A DNA stretch of 64,000 nt, from the NCBI RefSeq assembly GCF_037975245.1, contig NC_092565.1, forward strand, positions 3,423,499-3,487,498. Direction: 5' to 3'. Each line of letters begins with the position of its first letter. Position 1 is the stretch's first letter. The notes below the pieces were generated by a model. The model was not told where the DNA came from and did no database searches. It worked only from the letters and a program-made list of their open reading frames with translations. The DNA is from Apostichopus japonicus (taxonomy: Eukaryota > Echinodermata > Holothuroidea > Aspidochirotida > Stichopodidae). This document shows positions 11,764-23,538 of the stretch, piece after piece. The position numbers and the translations under genes are program-made.

Positions 11764-11811
11764 ACTACTGATGAAGCTCCTATAAAGTTTGAGAGCAGAA
11801 ACCGGTCTAGT
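11764..11811 (+). ncRNA. Possible type I hammerhead ribozyme motif
   Basis: The conserved core order is present: CTGATGA (11768-11774), a stem II with GCTC (11776-11779) pairing GAGC (11793-11796), GAAAC (11798-11802), and GTC (11805-11807) as a cleavage triplet. Stem I can form from ACTA (11764-11767) and TAGT (11808-11811). Stem III is ACC/GGT with no loop, so it could form only between two molecules, as proposed for dimeric hammerheads. Weak points: an A-A opposition at the base of stem II (11775/11797) where a G-C pair is preferred, and a short stem I. Hammerheads are known in Penelope-like elements and retrozymes. This may be a decayed or chance match. Confidence 0.3.
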
Positions 11812-12312
11812 TGATCATAAGAACCTACACTAGTCTCTCCTACTATTAACAGTACACTCAGTTCACCTAATAGGTGCAATTATGCTTCACCACGAGGAGC
11901 ATGCTATAAGTTCATGCTCCTTGGGCCCTCCCTTAAAAATACTTCAGGTTCTTGGCGACTACGTTGCGTTAGATAGTGTAAAACCGCCTACACCCCGTTT
12001 CATTCAGATAATTATGATATACTTGCTAACTGTGCATTGATTTTCCCTGACAGTAATAGTCAGCACTATAGTACTGAGCCGTATCTAATTAATACGTGAT
12101 GTCGCGTAGGCCTGGTAATTGCCTTAGTTTCAAATTTGGAATAAAAACGATCGCGTTTCAGGGAAGAACAGCTGGATATATATTAGGCTTTTCTTTCACC
12201 AAGTTATGCCTATTAGGAATTTAAAGTACTCCCACATAAAAAAACGCAACTGATTTCCAAATTAGGGGGGGCCGGGGCCGGGTCGGCCCCCCCTGGATCC
12301 GCCCCTGGTTCA

Positions 12313-14404
12313 GGAGGTCTCCCTTGACCAAAATTCAAAATACCAGCCATCATATCTCTTTGGTCAAACTTAGATTCTTTGCGAAAACAGAATTTTACCA
12401 GATTCCAACACTTCCAGAAAGAACTGAAAAATCAAATCTGAAACAATCTAATTGAACTGATTCAAACGGACACATCTTCCATCACAAAATAACAAAACAA
12501 GACAGAACTAGATATTCAGAATGAAGAATTATTATTCATGTTGACAAGTCAGACAATTCTTTGATTGCTTTGTTTTCCCCTCATTTTTAGAATCCTTTCT
12601 TTATTTCATCTCGCTCCCCAAGATCTCTCAGGTCGCCAAAGTGGTTCATTGCCCTATTTCTCTGACTTGCCCCAAGTGAATCCGCCATAAGAATCTGGAA
12701 CAGGCAGACTATACACAGATACCGACAGGTGAATCACGAGCAAACGTCCGTCGTGTATGGGCACGAAGAAAAATCAGGGGAATAGATGCCATATCTAGAG
12801 GAGAGGCTTTTATTTATAATAATATCAAAGAATCACTGTCTGGTAAGTGGGTTTTGTTCATCCACGGATATAGGGCAAAAAACTAGGTTGCTAAGGTACA
12901 CAGCCTTACAAGTCTTGACAAGCTTGTAGAAAAACACTTTAATCAACAAGGAATGCTAAGTGTGAAACAAAAAAACAAAAAATCAAAGAAGTTGCAGACA
13001 ATTTTGACTGATGATTATTGACAAGCAATGCCAGATACATTCACAAAAAAATCTTATGCAAATTGAATAATTGAACAGACATATAGTGAATTAAAGTTAA
13101 AAGGATCTTTTTGGTTAGTATCATTGTTATAAAATATCCATCATCTAACACTGGCTTCCCTGATATAAAGTATGGGACTTAAACTATATATCAGGGATGG
13201 CAAAGACTAACCATAAGGCAATGCAGCTATCGTATATTTAAACATGTGAATGTTTATACTGTTTGCATAGAGTGAAACGCATGTTAGTTTGAAGTTAGCT
13301 GGCTATGTTGAACTGATCAAGTTGCTAAGTACTACTGATGAGAACGATACATTCTAGCTGTAGTGTAATGTCCCATACACTAACATGTTCAAATTCTTGC
13401 CCTAAGAAAGGAGCGATTAGCTGGTATTTATTGCCATAGCAACTAATGACAGCTGATGAAGCTCTGTTCTCATTATTATACACTAGGTTCATGCTAGGTA
13501 ATAATAAATAATAAATGAACTTATAAAGCGCTAAAATTACGAAGTATTCAATAGCGCTGTACAACTCTAAGCAAGAAAATTTACAACTGTTTAATGTTTC
13601 TTTTTACAATGTCACAATTAGAGATTGGTTGATGCAACAAACTAATAATACTTTTGCTATATTGCTCAAGTGACATTTAAGATGTTATAGAGATGTTCAC
13701 ATTACCAACTGCTTTTAAAATGCAACCAATTACTCTAATAACAGTGCCATGGAATCTTAGTTTGTGAAATGCCAAATAATCTCTCATTGTTTGATATTTT
13801 GCAGAAATATGTACCTAAATATCTATAGGGCAACACCCTTTGTATCACAGTTAATGAAATTCCCTTGAATAATCATTTGTAAGTTACTACATGTGCACAC
13901 GTACTGCACACAGTGTTATTATTTTAATCGTCAATGCTCTAAAATTGGTGAAATTCCATAATTCACACCCAAATTAGTAGGAAACTAATGACAGAATGAA
14001 GGCCACAAACCAACCTACATCGAGAAGGACGAATATTGATGTATCTAATTCAAGGTAACAGTAGGTACATGATACTCACAGAGAGAATGAAGACAAAACG
14101 TGTCTTTGAAATAAAGAATAACAAAGTTGTTCATCTCGTACGTGACAATGTTTGAGGCTAATGATGCAGGCATAACATATCAAATTGCAAACATACAGCA
14201 AAGAAAGAACAGACTGATTAATAACTGGGTGGTTGGTTGGTCATAGTTAGGTGTTTGTTTGTTTTCATCCAAGGGTAAGCTATGGTTTTCCAATCTGAAA
14301 TGACTTTCTAACTTGAAGAGATTCCAAATTTTGAGTTAAAATGTTGAATTTGAAGCCACCCAACGTGTGTTTTTCAACAACGAACAATGATTGCTGATTA
14401 TTAT
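12313..14404. other. No gene recognised
   Basis: AT-rich spacer. It includes one short dispersed repeat (separate entry at 13499). At 13336 and 13453 it has strings (ACTACTGATGAG and CTGATGAAGCTC) that echo the hammerhead candidate's core but lack the GAAA part. Confidence 0.45.
13499..13567. repeat. Short dispersed repeat, (AAT)n plus AGCGCT motif
   Basis: AATAATAAATAATAAATGAA, then CTTATAAAGCGCT, then AATAGCGCTGTACAAC. The arrangement of an AAT-rich head, a TATAnAGCGC box and a second AGCGC(T)nTACAA box recurs at 26281-26362. The class is unknown, but the pattern is widespread in marine invertebrate DNA as far as I recall. Confidence 0.55.
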
Positions 14405-15750
14405 TATTATGATCTTATCAGTACATATAGCTAAATATATCAAAACATTGCATTACATACAGCAGATACAACAATTTATCATACTGTGGATTATAACAAG
14501 TGGGTGGTTGCTATATGCTCTTATCTTATCAGTGCATATGGCATAAACCTCACATTGCAATAAATAGAGTAGAACAGTTAATACTGATTGATGAGTGGGT
14601 GGTTGATATGCTCTTATCAGTGCATATATGGTATAAAGCTCAGATTGAAATAAATACAGTAGAACAGTTAATACTGATTGATGAGTGGGTGGTTGCTATA
14701 TGCTCTTATCATATCAATGCATATGGCATGTCTTTCATTGTAATATATAGAGTAGAATTAAACACTGATTGAGGAGTGGGTGGTTGCTATATGCTCTTAT
14801 CAGTGCATATGGCATAAATCTCCCATTGCAATAAATACAGAACAGTTTATACTGATTGATGAGTGGATGGTTGCTATTTGCTCTCATCAGTGCATATGGC
14901 ATAAATCTCCCATTGCAATAAATACAGAACAGTTTATACTGTTTGATGAGTGGGTGGTTGCTATTTGCTCTTATCTGTGAATATGGCATAAATCTCCCAT
15001 TGCAATAAATAGAGTAGAACAGTTTATACTGATTGATGAGTGGGTGGTTGCTATATGCTCTTATCAGTGCATAAAGCACTTAACTCATTAAAATGCAATA
15101 ACTGCAATACATAGAACATTCCATACGGATTAGTAAGTGGGTGGTTTTTAACCTCTTATCAGTGTATGTGGCTTAACTCTTCTAAATGCAGTATCTGCTG
15201 TACATAGAACATTCCATATGGATTAATAAGCGGGTGGTTGATAACCTCTTATCAGTGTATATGGCTTAACTCTTTAATATGCAGTATCTGCAATACACAC
15301 ATGTATAAAACATTCCATTTGGATTAATAAGCGGGTGGTTTTTAACCTCTTATCAGTGTATATTGCTTAACTCTTTAAAATGCAGTATCTGCTGTACATA
15401 GAACATTCCATATGGATAGATTAGTAGGTGGTTGCTAATCTCTTATCAGTGCATATGGCTTAAATCTTGAAAATGCAGTATCTGCAATACATGTATAAAA
15501 CATTCCATATGGCTTGATAAGTGGGTGGTTGCTAACCTTTTATCTGTGCATGTGGCTTAACTCTTTAAAATGCAGTATCTGCAATACATATAACATTCCA
15601 TATGGTTTAATAAGTGGGTGGTTTTTAACCTCTTATCAGTGTTTATGGTTTAACTATTTAACATGCTGTACCTGCAATACATAGAACATTCCATATGGAT
15701 TATTGAGTGGTTGCTGTATGCTCTTATCAGTGCATGTGGCTTCATAAGCT
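14405..15750. repeat. Satellite array, about 14 units of 86-100 bp (mean near 93)
   Basis: Counting GTGGGTGGTTG-type starts gives units at 14500, 14595, 14686, 14777, 14863, 14949, 15044, 15137, 15231, 15331, 15423, 15522, 15616 and 15706, plus a degenerate leading unit from about 14405. Units 1-7 share CATAAATCTCCCATTGCAAT and ACAGTTTATACTGATTGATG. Units 8-13 share AACTCTTTAAAATGCAGTAT and AACATTCCATATGGATTA. The two halves are therefore distinct subfamilies joined near 15080-15130. Open frames here are translations of the array. Confidence 0.95.
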
Positions 15751-16675
15751 CTGCATAAATTCACAGTAGTTATACCAAGCACACCTATGGTAATATATTG
15801 ATATTTTAAGTGAGTCATAATTAACTAACAATGTAATTTGCAATCGTTACATGACAAAGATGTGCATTTTAACACTTTGCTCAGCTCACATTGTGCAAGT
15901 GGCATTTATTTACACAGCTTGGTTCATCATCAAATTTACTACTTTGTTGAATACTGTATCATACACACACACAATGGCACTGTAAATATTGCATGCCTGA
16001 CATTTTTTTCCTTTAAATTAATGTTATAAAATGTAAACTGAGAGAGATATATTGTGCGAGGATTTACTTTTAAATGTTGCTGATGCAGTCAGTTCATTTT
16101 GTTTCCATGGTGCCTCAGATGTTTTTTTGAAACATTAAGTTATTTATGACTTCCCAGCTAGTCATCTTTGGATGTTTATTTCATCTTGGAACATGCAGTT
16201 CACAGGTCTTGGTTACATTATGTTAATTTTATACCATTTGTAGAAGATGTCACGCGAATCTTAAAGAATACAACTCATACATCAGAGAATATAATGCTGT
16301 ATTTCTGGTTTAGTTTACTTCAATAATTTGTGGGTGACCTAGGAGCAGTTTTCACTAATAGCATATAATTAGTATCATTCTTACTTTTTCTTCACAGAAA
16401 GTGAAACCCTACGTACTTATCCAAACAACCGATCTACACCAAGGTATGAAGTATTCAACTCACCAGATCACTTGATTATGTAACATATTTGTTTTCTTAT
16501 TCTTTACCAACAAATTTATAATATCTGATCACCCACACTAATAGTGCTTGACGGTAGATTTCCTAACAACTGAGAGGTCACATGTCAAGTATAATCAATG
16601 AATGGATCAGTTAGTTGCATTAATGTCACAACAGATGAGTGGGATGTTATAGTTCATATACACCATTGAAAAAAA
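15751..16675. other. No gene recognised apart from a speculative mini-exon
   Basis: AT-rich spacer; see the separate entry at 16398-16443. Confidence 0.45.
16398..16443 (+). other. Speculative 46-nt exon-like segment
   Basis: A pyrimidine-rich acceptor TTACTTTTTCTTCACAG (16381-16397) precedes 46 nt that stay open in two frames (KVKPYVLIQTTDLHQ or SETLRTYPNNRSTP) and end in CAAG before the donor-like GTATGA. The splice signals look good for so short a segment, but no protein family is recognised. It is on the opposite strand to the LIM exon, so it could not belong to that gene. Chance is likely. Confidence 0.12.
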
Positions 16676-16761
16676 AGCTGAAACCTACCACACTATTCAT
16701 AGCACATCAAGATAACCTAGCTGAAACCTACCACACTATTCATAGCACATCAAGATAACCT
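16676..16761. repeat. Perfect 43-bp tandem duplication
   Basis: Two identical copies, 16676-16718 and 16719-16761, of a unit starting AGCTGAAACCTACCACACTA and ending CATCAAGATAACCT. The identity means a very recent slippage or duplication. Confidence 0.98.
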
Positions 16762-17093
16762 AGCCTTCTTCACACATAAGAATCCTGACTGCGGCAGCAT
16801 TTTCATAAAGTGTTGAGTGTAGTTACCAGCTAATTCACCTTTCAATGATATACTTCATATATAGCCTTTTGGATCTTTTTTAATCTTGTTGGAATTAAGG
16901 CAAATATTGTTGTCATAAACATAATCAGCTGCTTTAAAGAAATACCAAAACACTTTAAATGGCAACGTAATATTTAATGCCCTTTAAATATTCATATCGT
17001 TAACCATTACTTCATTCATTAGACACATATACTGCATATCCATTGTTTAATTACTCTTTTAATCCTTTTTGCTATGTGCAATTCTTTGCTTAT

Positions 17094-17216
17094 ACAATGG
17101 ACTAAACAACACAATGGAATAAACAATACAATGGACTAAACAATACAATATGGACTAAACAATACAATGGACTAAGCAACACAATTGAATAAACAATACA
17201 ATGGACTAAACAATAC
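17094..17216. repeat. 16-17-bp minisatellite, about 7 copies
   Basis: Unit ACAATGGACTAAACAAT with variants (GAATAAAC, GACTAAGC, ACAATATGG). Imperfect head-to-tail array. Confidence 0.93.
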
Positions 17217-19355
17217 CATCAAAATGGTGCTCATCTACTTTGGTAGATACTATAAAGTAGCTCATTTCAACTTAATCAATACCACAAGTAAATTACATAC
17301 TTTTAATACCAGTATCAATAATATATTAGTATAGTGATTGCATTTTATGACATATTTGTACACCAAGCCCACTTTCAGCAAATGGAAGTTACTTCTTATT
17401 ATACTCAACGTAAAAATAGACGAAATAAATCATACTATTGAACAATTACCTACTGTACAGTATGTGGTAAACTAATGAATGAGTGCTGCCTCTTAAAACT
17501 TGCAATCCCATGTGACATTTTTATTTCTGTTTTATTGCCACTTTAAACGTTTTGTCAGAATGAGAGTGTTTGTAATAAAACTAACTGTATCAGAGCAACA
17601 GGAAATTATTGTAATTTAAACTTATTGACGGGAAGATCTACAAAAATGCAGATTTCAACAAAAACAAGTTGAAGCCTTACTGTATATCTAGATACATGTT
17701 TAACAGAAAGTTAAGTACTTAATGAATTTTAAAACAAAAAGAATAGATGCATCTTACCTATCTAATTGAACAAATTCATTTAAGAGTACTACTAAATGTT
17801 CCACTTTACTCATAACAAACAAAAATGCATGTTAGACAAATATATATGTTCTCTGCTGATAAACAGGTGGTTTAGACACCATATGTAAACAAACATAGCA
17901 TCCTCAAGGATCGACACCACACCTCACTGCTGCTGGAACCAGTGGTTTGCAAACAGTCCAATGTCTATGACTAAAATTCACTTTCAATTACTACCAGAAG
18001 ATGGTCACACCATCAAAAGTTTGTTTACCCTCTGCCACTCAGAGTACACCAATTGTATACATAAATGGAACCAAATACAAACCTGAAAATCTAAATCCTT
18101 TAATGTGGAATCCTTTCCACATAACCGATGATTTTAGTCGGAATAAAGCCATATCCGCTGTCCAACAAGTCCAAGTTCCTTGTCACACCCAGTAACACGC
18201 TACTCAAAAAAAGTATTAGATTCCAATATGTGTGTGGCTCGTTTCAATGCCAGCTTTTGAAAGGTTTTTTTTTCTCTTTTTCTCTTGGTCGGCAACAGAC
18301 ACGTGCCTGCCTGCTGAATGAGTTCTCCACTTAATGAGCCCTTTCAGTCATTTACCACTTGCTGGAGCTATACTTAAGCCACTTTCATTACAGCTGCTCT
18401 ATGAATATGCATAAGTATACACAAAATGAGTAGGAAATATTTCACGCTGTAGAGATATAACATGTGTAGAAACTGCCGTCGATTTTAGATTAAAGAATTG
18501 AATAACTGTATGAAACTGCTGTGACAATTATCATGCATTGCATATCTGCAAGATTCATATTTTTGTGAATGTTTTTTTATATATTTTTTTGACACATTGG
18601 TTGCCATACAGTAGGAGTTGTAATCAATACATATATGCATACGGTCGGCCAAAAACTAATAACTGTTGAGCATAACAGCCGGGGTGGTGTGAATCTTTGT
18701 CAATGCGACTGAGGTAATCAATATAATGGGAACAGCATATAAACGCGTTTCACTTCAAAGTAATAATTACTGAAAGAGAAAATGAATGGCACACTGAAAG
18801 GCAGAATTTGTAACCAAATGGATTATGTCAGAGGAATTTGGTTTTATCTTTGTCATTTACGGAATATATCAAATACATGTACTCATTCTATAGTCTACTA
18901 ATTACAGAGAAACAGGTGGATATCAATTATTAACTGGAATAAAATTGGTCTACAGTATCTTTAATCATTAACTATCACAAACTTTAAATATGAAAATATT
19001 ATTGTAAACAATATCATTAACATGTGAAGGACTGTATGCAAATTGTTTTTCAAGTAGAAATGAATGGAATTGGAGGTTACAAATAATTAGTTTTATAGTG
19101 TCAAAAGAAGATGCACAATGAAAGGAAAAATTAAACCAGACAAGGAAAGAAAGGAATAGGAAGTTAAAGGAAAATAACTGTGTTTGAAACAAATTATGCA
19201 CAAATATATCACACTTCTATATGCATGACATGAGTACATGTCATGCATAGTATTCTTACAATGAGCATGACATTTTGCCATGGTAACATATATCATAATA
19301 GTTTTTTGGTCATAACTGAGTACATGTTTAAAAGGCAAAATTTATCTCTTATAGC
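17217..19355. other. No gene recognised
   Basis: AT-rich spacer of about 2.1 kb. A 64-codon open frame at 18001-18195 has no recognised domain and no splice context. Otherwise nothing. Confidence 0.45.
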
Positions 19356-19363
19356 GGTTGAGG

Positions 19364-19750
19364 CAGGGGGGTAGGAAGCTTCCAAAAAGTGGGGGCAACA
19401 TCAGGGGGGCACTTACTCATTCCACAACCACACCTTGTTATGCTTTAAACGGATACACACCAGCCATATCACTTAAATATATATGATGTGTTAGTATGCT
19501 ATCAATACCATTTATTGAGATTGTTTATTGTTAACAGTGCTACAAAAAGATATGGGAATTGCCATATTAAAAATAGCATGTACAGACTAAAAATAAATAA
19601 TTAAAATAAAATATTAAAATTAACAAAGGCTTAAGATATTCAAAAGACAGTTCTTCATCAAAGGGGAATATTTTATTTGCCAGTAGGGTACATTTGCTAT
19701 TTTGGAAAAAAGTGGGAGGGCTCGTGCCCCCCTGGCTCCTATCCCCCTTG
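19364..19750. mobile_element. 387-bp hAT-like MITE
   Basis: Ends CAGGGGGGTAGGAAGC (left) and GCTCCTATCCCCCTTG (right) are imperfect inverted repeats (about 13 of 16). Both are directly flanked by the same 8 bp, GGTTGAGG, at 19356-19363 and 19751-19758. An 8-bp duplication plus CAGGG-type ends fits the hAT superfamily. The inside is AT-rich and codes for nothing recognisable. Confidence 0.88.
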
Positions 19751-19758
19751 GGTTGAGG

Positions 19759-22700
19759 GACACAAAGTATAGGACGTGTTTTCATAAAGAAAGTTCTGCA
19801 TTTACGCATTTGCATCAATCTCCCAGCAGTCAGAATCTCCTATAAATGTCAGAAGGACATTTATTTTGTTAGGATACATTAAATAATTGGAAACATTTTT
19901 TCTGTACTAGGTGAAAGTCAGATCTCTTTTTTACACGTCCTCAAGATTAAACGTGCGATGATATCATATCTTCTCCATGTCTCCCGGAATTCAATTTATC
20001 TGTCTGTGGATGAAACCATGCAAACAATTTTCCTGGTATCTTTGAGGGAGACCTCTTCTTCATTACTCCAGATAATCTGCTTTATAGACTTAGAGATGTC
20101 CGACATATCTCATAAACCAAAGGCGGAGACAGAGATATTCCTGATGGTTTGCTCAGGAAGCAGCAAGTCAACATGCTGTTAAAGTTTCACAGACAATTCT
20201 ACCCACCGTAGATTATTATGAGTTTCCCAATTATGAACATTCTGAGGAAGTACATTTATTCACTGATGCAAATGAATGCAAGTCCAGGAGGGATTTGCTA
20301 GTTTTGCTTTCATTAAGAAGAAGATAGTTTAAGGATATTCAAGGTCAAATTCCACATATTGCTATGGCTAATGTTTTTTATAATGAAATAAATTTTCAAA
20401 GCAGGATTATGTGCTTGAAGTGAAAGATATAAGCTACTCCAACTTCTTCCTTCCCCTCCCCCTCCATTTCCCCTTCCCCCAAATGTTTCAATAGATGCTA
20501 TAAATTGCAAGGTGACTTATGTATGTGGTACATGAAGTCTCATATATTGTCAGGATTCTGAGACAAAACCATCGCAAACCAGGACTCAGGCACTGACAGT
20601 TTGGGTAAGTTAAAGGTAATTCATTTATAGAGGAATAGGAACCTCTGGTGAGCACTTCTGCTTAATACATGTAATTCTGAGTTTTCCTTGGCTCAGATGC
20701 TTGCATAATATCGCTTGTTTTCCTTTGTTAGCTCTAAATATGTATTTCGCAAATGCACAAGAGCAGTCGCGACTACTTTCCTTTTTATTGAGTAAAGAAC
20801 TACAGGCTAACCTCTAAACCAGACAGATACCAAGCCAATGAAATGAAAGTAGGCTCTGACTTTTATTTCTTTTGTGATGTTTTTGCATTCATGAACGTTA
20901 TTATTATCATTGTTTTTTTGTTTTTTTCGCATTTACTGTATGTATGGCATACCTTCTGGAAGACGTCACTTTGGCGGCAAGCACCCATCATGATTGAAGA
21001 CTCTGGTTCATGTAATTTGGAACATGCCCAGTGGGATACCAATTATATTCTGAATGTGTTACAGGTACACCACCATCCAGAGAACTGAAACATAAGTGGT
21101 GTATGTGCTTCAATTGAACAGCCCACAGTGATACAACAGCCCAACTATGTCACATTTTACAAAAATAGAGGGCACTATTTACAAACTAGAATATTAACAA
21201 AAATTTTCTTGAAATTGAAATTGAAAGGGTTGTGTGACATTCAATTGCTACTTCAAACTTAGTTGTATTAAACACAAGCAGATGGGTTTATCTATTTATT
21301 TATTTAATTTTGTTTATTAATGTCCCTCGTTTGTGAGATTTTCACTTGAGTAGTGTCGTTTTAAGTTATTTTCAATATTTAAATCTTTTTGCCATTGATA
21401 TTTCTGGTTTATCAACATGACAGAAAGCTTTATGTGCCATGGCTATTACTTAACTGGCCACATCATTTAGCCAGCTAGACATGCAAATTTAAAGAGTGAA
21501 ACAAAATGGAAAATTTGCAGATAGCTATTATAATTTTATATGAGGATTAAAATTCTATAATGTCCAACATTTATTTTCTTTAATATAATAAATTGATTAA
21601 AAACTAAGCAATTTCACCAATGGCTTTCCAAACATAATGGCCCTTTAATATGCTCCAAATTCCAGTAGATTCCTCAAGTGTTTTCCTTCTCCTTTTCCAT
21701 TCTCCTTCAAGTTCAAGACTTTTCACACCCACTCATCCAAACATTTCCTACCAAAGGAGGAAAACTCTTCAAACTGGGGTTACAATCTATTGTCTGATTA
21801 CTAAAGGATGTTACAGAGAGCCCTTTGGCAATGTTGACACCTTGACCTTAAAAGAAGGCTTTATACACACTGTGTGTGGCATCTATATAGGATGTTTAGA
21901 GTCAGTAAAGGAGGACCCTGAGGGATATAACTATGCAGTAACTGAGAACTAGTGACACCTTCACCTACTTGCCAGGGAATTTGGTATCTAAGAAGAGAAT
22001 TCCACCTGATTCGATAAATCTACCATTCATAAACCAATCAAGTCTGGGGTTAATTTTCAAATTATATTATTATTTCCTGTCCTAGAAAGTGTGCATCTAC
22101 AGAAAGAAAATTTGAGGCTGTAAGTAAAGAAATATCAGCTTCTGCAGCAACTCTTTGCAGGATAATTCCACTCCTTAGCCCCAGCTTGCATAATCCGCAC
22201 ATATTAAAGATTCCCTCAAAATGTTGTTACAGTTGTCATGAAAGCAAGTGGTCTCTTCATCGGCTGATTGCATTTTTTTTGTTTTGGGGCAAAAAGAGTT
22301 CATTAACAGCGCCACTCATGTGACGTGATTGAAATGGAATGGCGCAGGAGGCAAGTACACAACAGTACTGTGATGTCACTGATTAAACTCAACGAGGTTC
22401 TTTGAAGTAAACTCATGTGCCTGAGGTGCAGCAACTATCTGGAAATTTATCAAATTGAGACACCATGCCATTTTGTCAACATAGAAATCTTAACTATGTG
22501 AATATTTGATTATCACCCTAGTAACCTTCATTAAGAGAGTATTTAAGAGGAATATTTTGCATTATAAAATATATTGTCCAAACACATTTGATATAACAGT
22601 TGAAAATGTTCATAGTGCTTTTTTTTTTTACTTTCCCTTCATTATTTGAAACAAAAGTTGATTAGTCTTGAACATACTGTAATGAACTATATTCTAATGT

Positions 22701-23410
22701 AATTTTATTATGAAATACTGTTGAACATTTACCAACATCAAGGACAAATATTGCACCTTCATACAGCAGTTCTTTCAGTTAACCTCGATGAGCTCTTGAT
22801 ACAATTGAATATTAAAATCTCAAAACAAAGCAGTTCGTTAGCCTGCAGCTTTTTAAATTTCACTTCCCAAAACAATCACACAAAGTGTGAAAAGCAACTT
22901 GAAGTAGCCTAATTTATTCTCTGCATCCAAAAGTGACTTCTTTTTTCTACTGTGAACAGAAGAATTGAAGTTTTTAATTTTTCATATCAAATACTATACA
23001 TTCCAGAAGAAAGTAAATTTGAGCATTCCCAACATTAACAAATTTTTGTATAAATTAAAATTTCTGTTACAAGTTGAGAAACATTTAGATCCTGGTAAAC
23101 ATCAAGGACCTCTATCATACAATCTCCTAAGAGACACTTTTAGTAATTGTGCTATGCTCATTTGAATATTGAATATTTGTAATCAAACTATAATTAAGTG
23201 TCATATATATGTCTTTATATAAGTTTGTTATTATGGCAAAAGATTTGACAATAAATGATGGCTAAAAAAAATTTTAAAAATAAAAACAGAAGAATTATTA
23301 AAAACTTTGCCTGGTGCAATGTATTGGCTGTAATGACATGAGGGTAAGCTGTTACATTCCTATATTGAGTATTATTTGGTAGATTAAAGAAAACTTGGCA
23401 GATATTTATA
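19759..23410. other. No gene recognised
   Basis: About 3.6 kb. It holds a pyrimidine tract at 20438-20480. Open frames at 19958-20182, 20843-21088 and 21650-21952 were examined and match no family I know. None is bounded by convincing splice sites. Confidence 0.45.
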
Positions 23411-23538
23411 GGTACCAAACACAAACAAGGTTTACAGAGTGCCCCTCCCAGGTACCCTGTGTGTTATACCTTAATAGCTACCATACACAAACCACATATA
23501 CATAGTGCCTTTCCCAGGTACCCTGTGTGTTATACCTT
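23411..23538. repeat. Two-copy tandem duplication, period 66 bp
   Basis: Copies 23411-23476 and 23477-23538 share CCCAGGTACCCTGTGTGTTA and TACCATACACAAAC-type heads (ACCAAACACAAAC in copy 1). Confidence 0.9.

Larger units (their letters stand above)
10003..12006. mobile_element. Palindromic insert with ~80-bp inverted termini flanked by 18-bp direct repeats
   Basis: The left arm (about 10005-10086) and right arm (about 11925-12004) are nearly perfect inverted copies. Each contains, in its own orientation, GTGTAGGCGGTTTTACACTA, CTAACGCAACGTAGTCGCCA and AAGTATTTTTAAGGGAGGGC. Outside the arms lies the same 18-mer GATAATTATGATATACTT, at 9985-10002 and 12007-12024. This reads as a separate insertion into the 2.7-kb element, with a long target duplication unusual for cut-and-paste transposons. 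It has no recognised protein. Confidence 0.8.
9619..12307. mobile_element. 2.7-kb DNA transposon-like element with perfect 16-bp TIRs
   Basis: Left end CAGGGGCGGATCCAGG (9619-9634) and right end CCTGGATCCGCCCCTG (12292-12307) are perfect inverted repeats. A GGGGGGGCCGAC-type block follows the left end at a short interval and directly abuts the right end. GTTCA lies on both sides (9614-9618 and 12308-12312), giving a 5-bp target duplication. No transposase was recognised, so the element looks non-autonomous and composite: it holds a palindromic insert (10003-12006), a 136-bp array and a possible hammerhead ribozyme. The CAGGGGCGG end resembles ends common among hAT-like elements in invertebrates, but the duplication is 5 bp rather than the usual 8. 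Confidence 0.85.

Noticed and set aside
14500-15079. Open frames of 66-114 codons across the 93-bp satellite
   Set aside because: They repeat with the satellite unit on both strands.
21650-21952. 100-codon plus-strand frame
   Set aside because: No family was recognised, and there is no splice or promoter context. Length is compatible with chance in this window.
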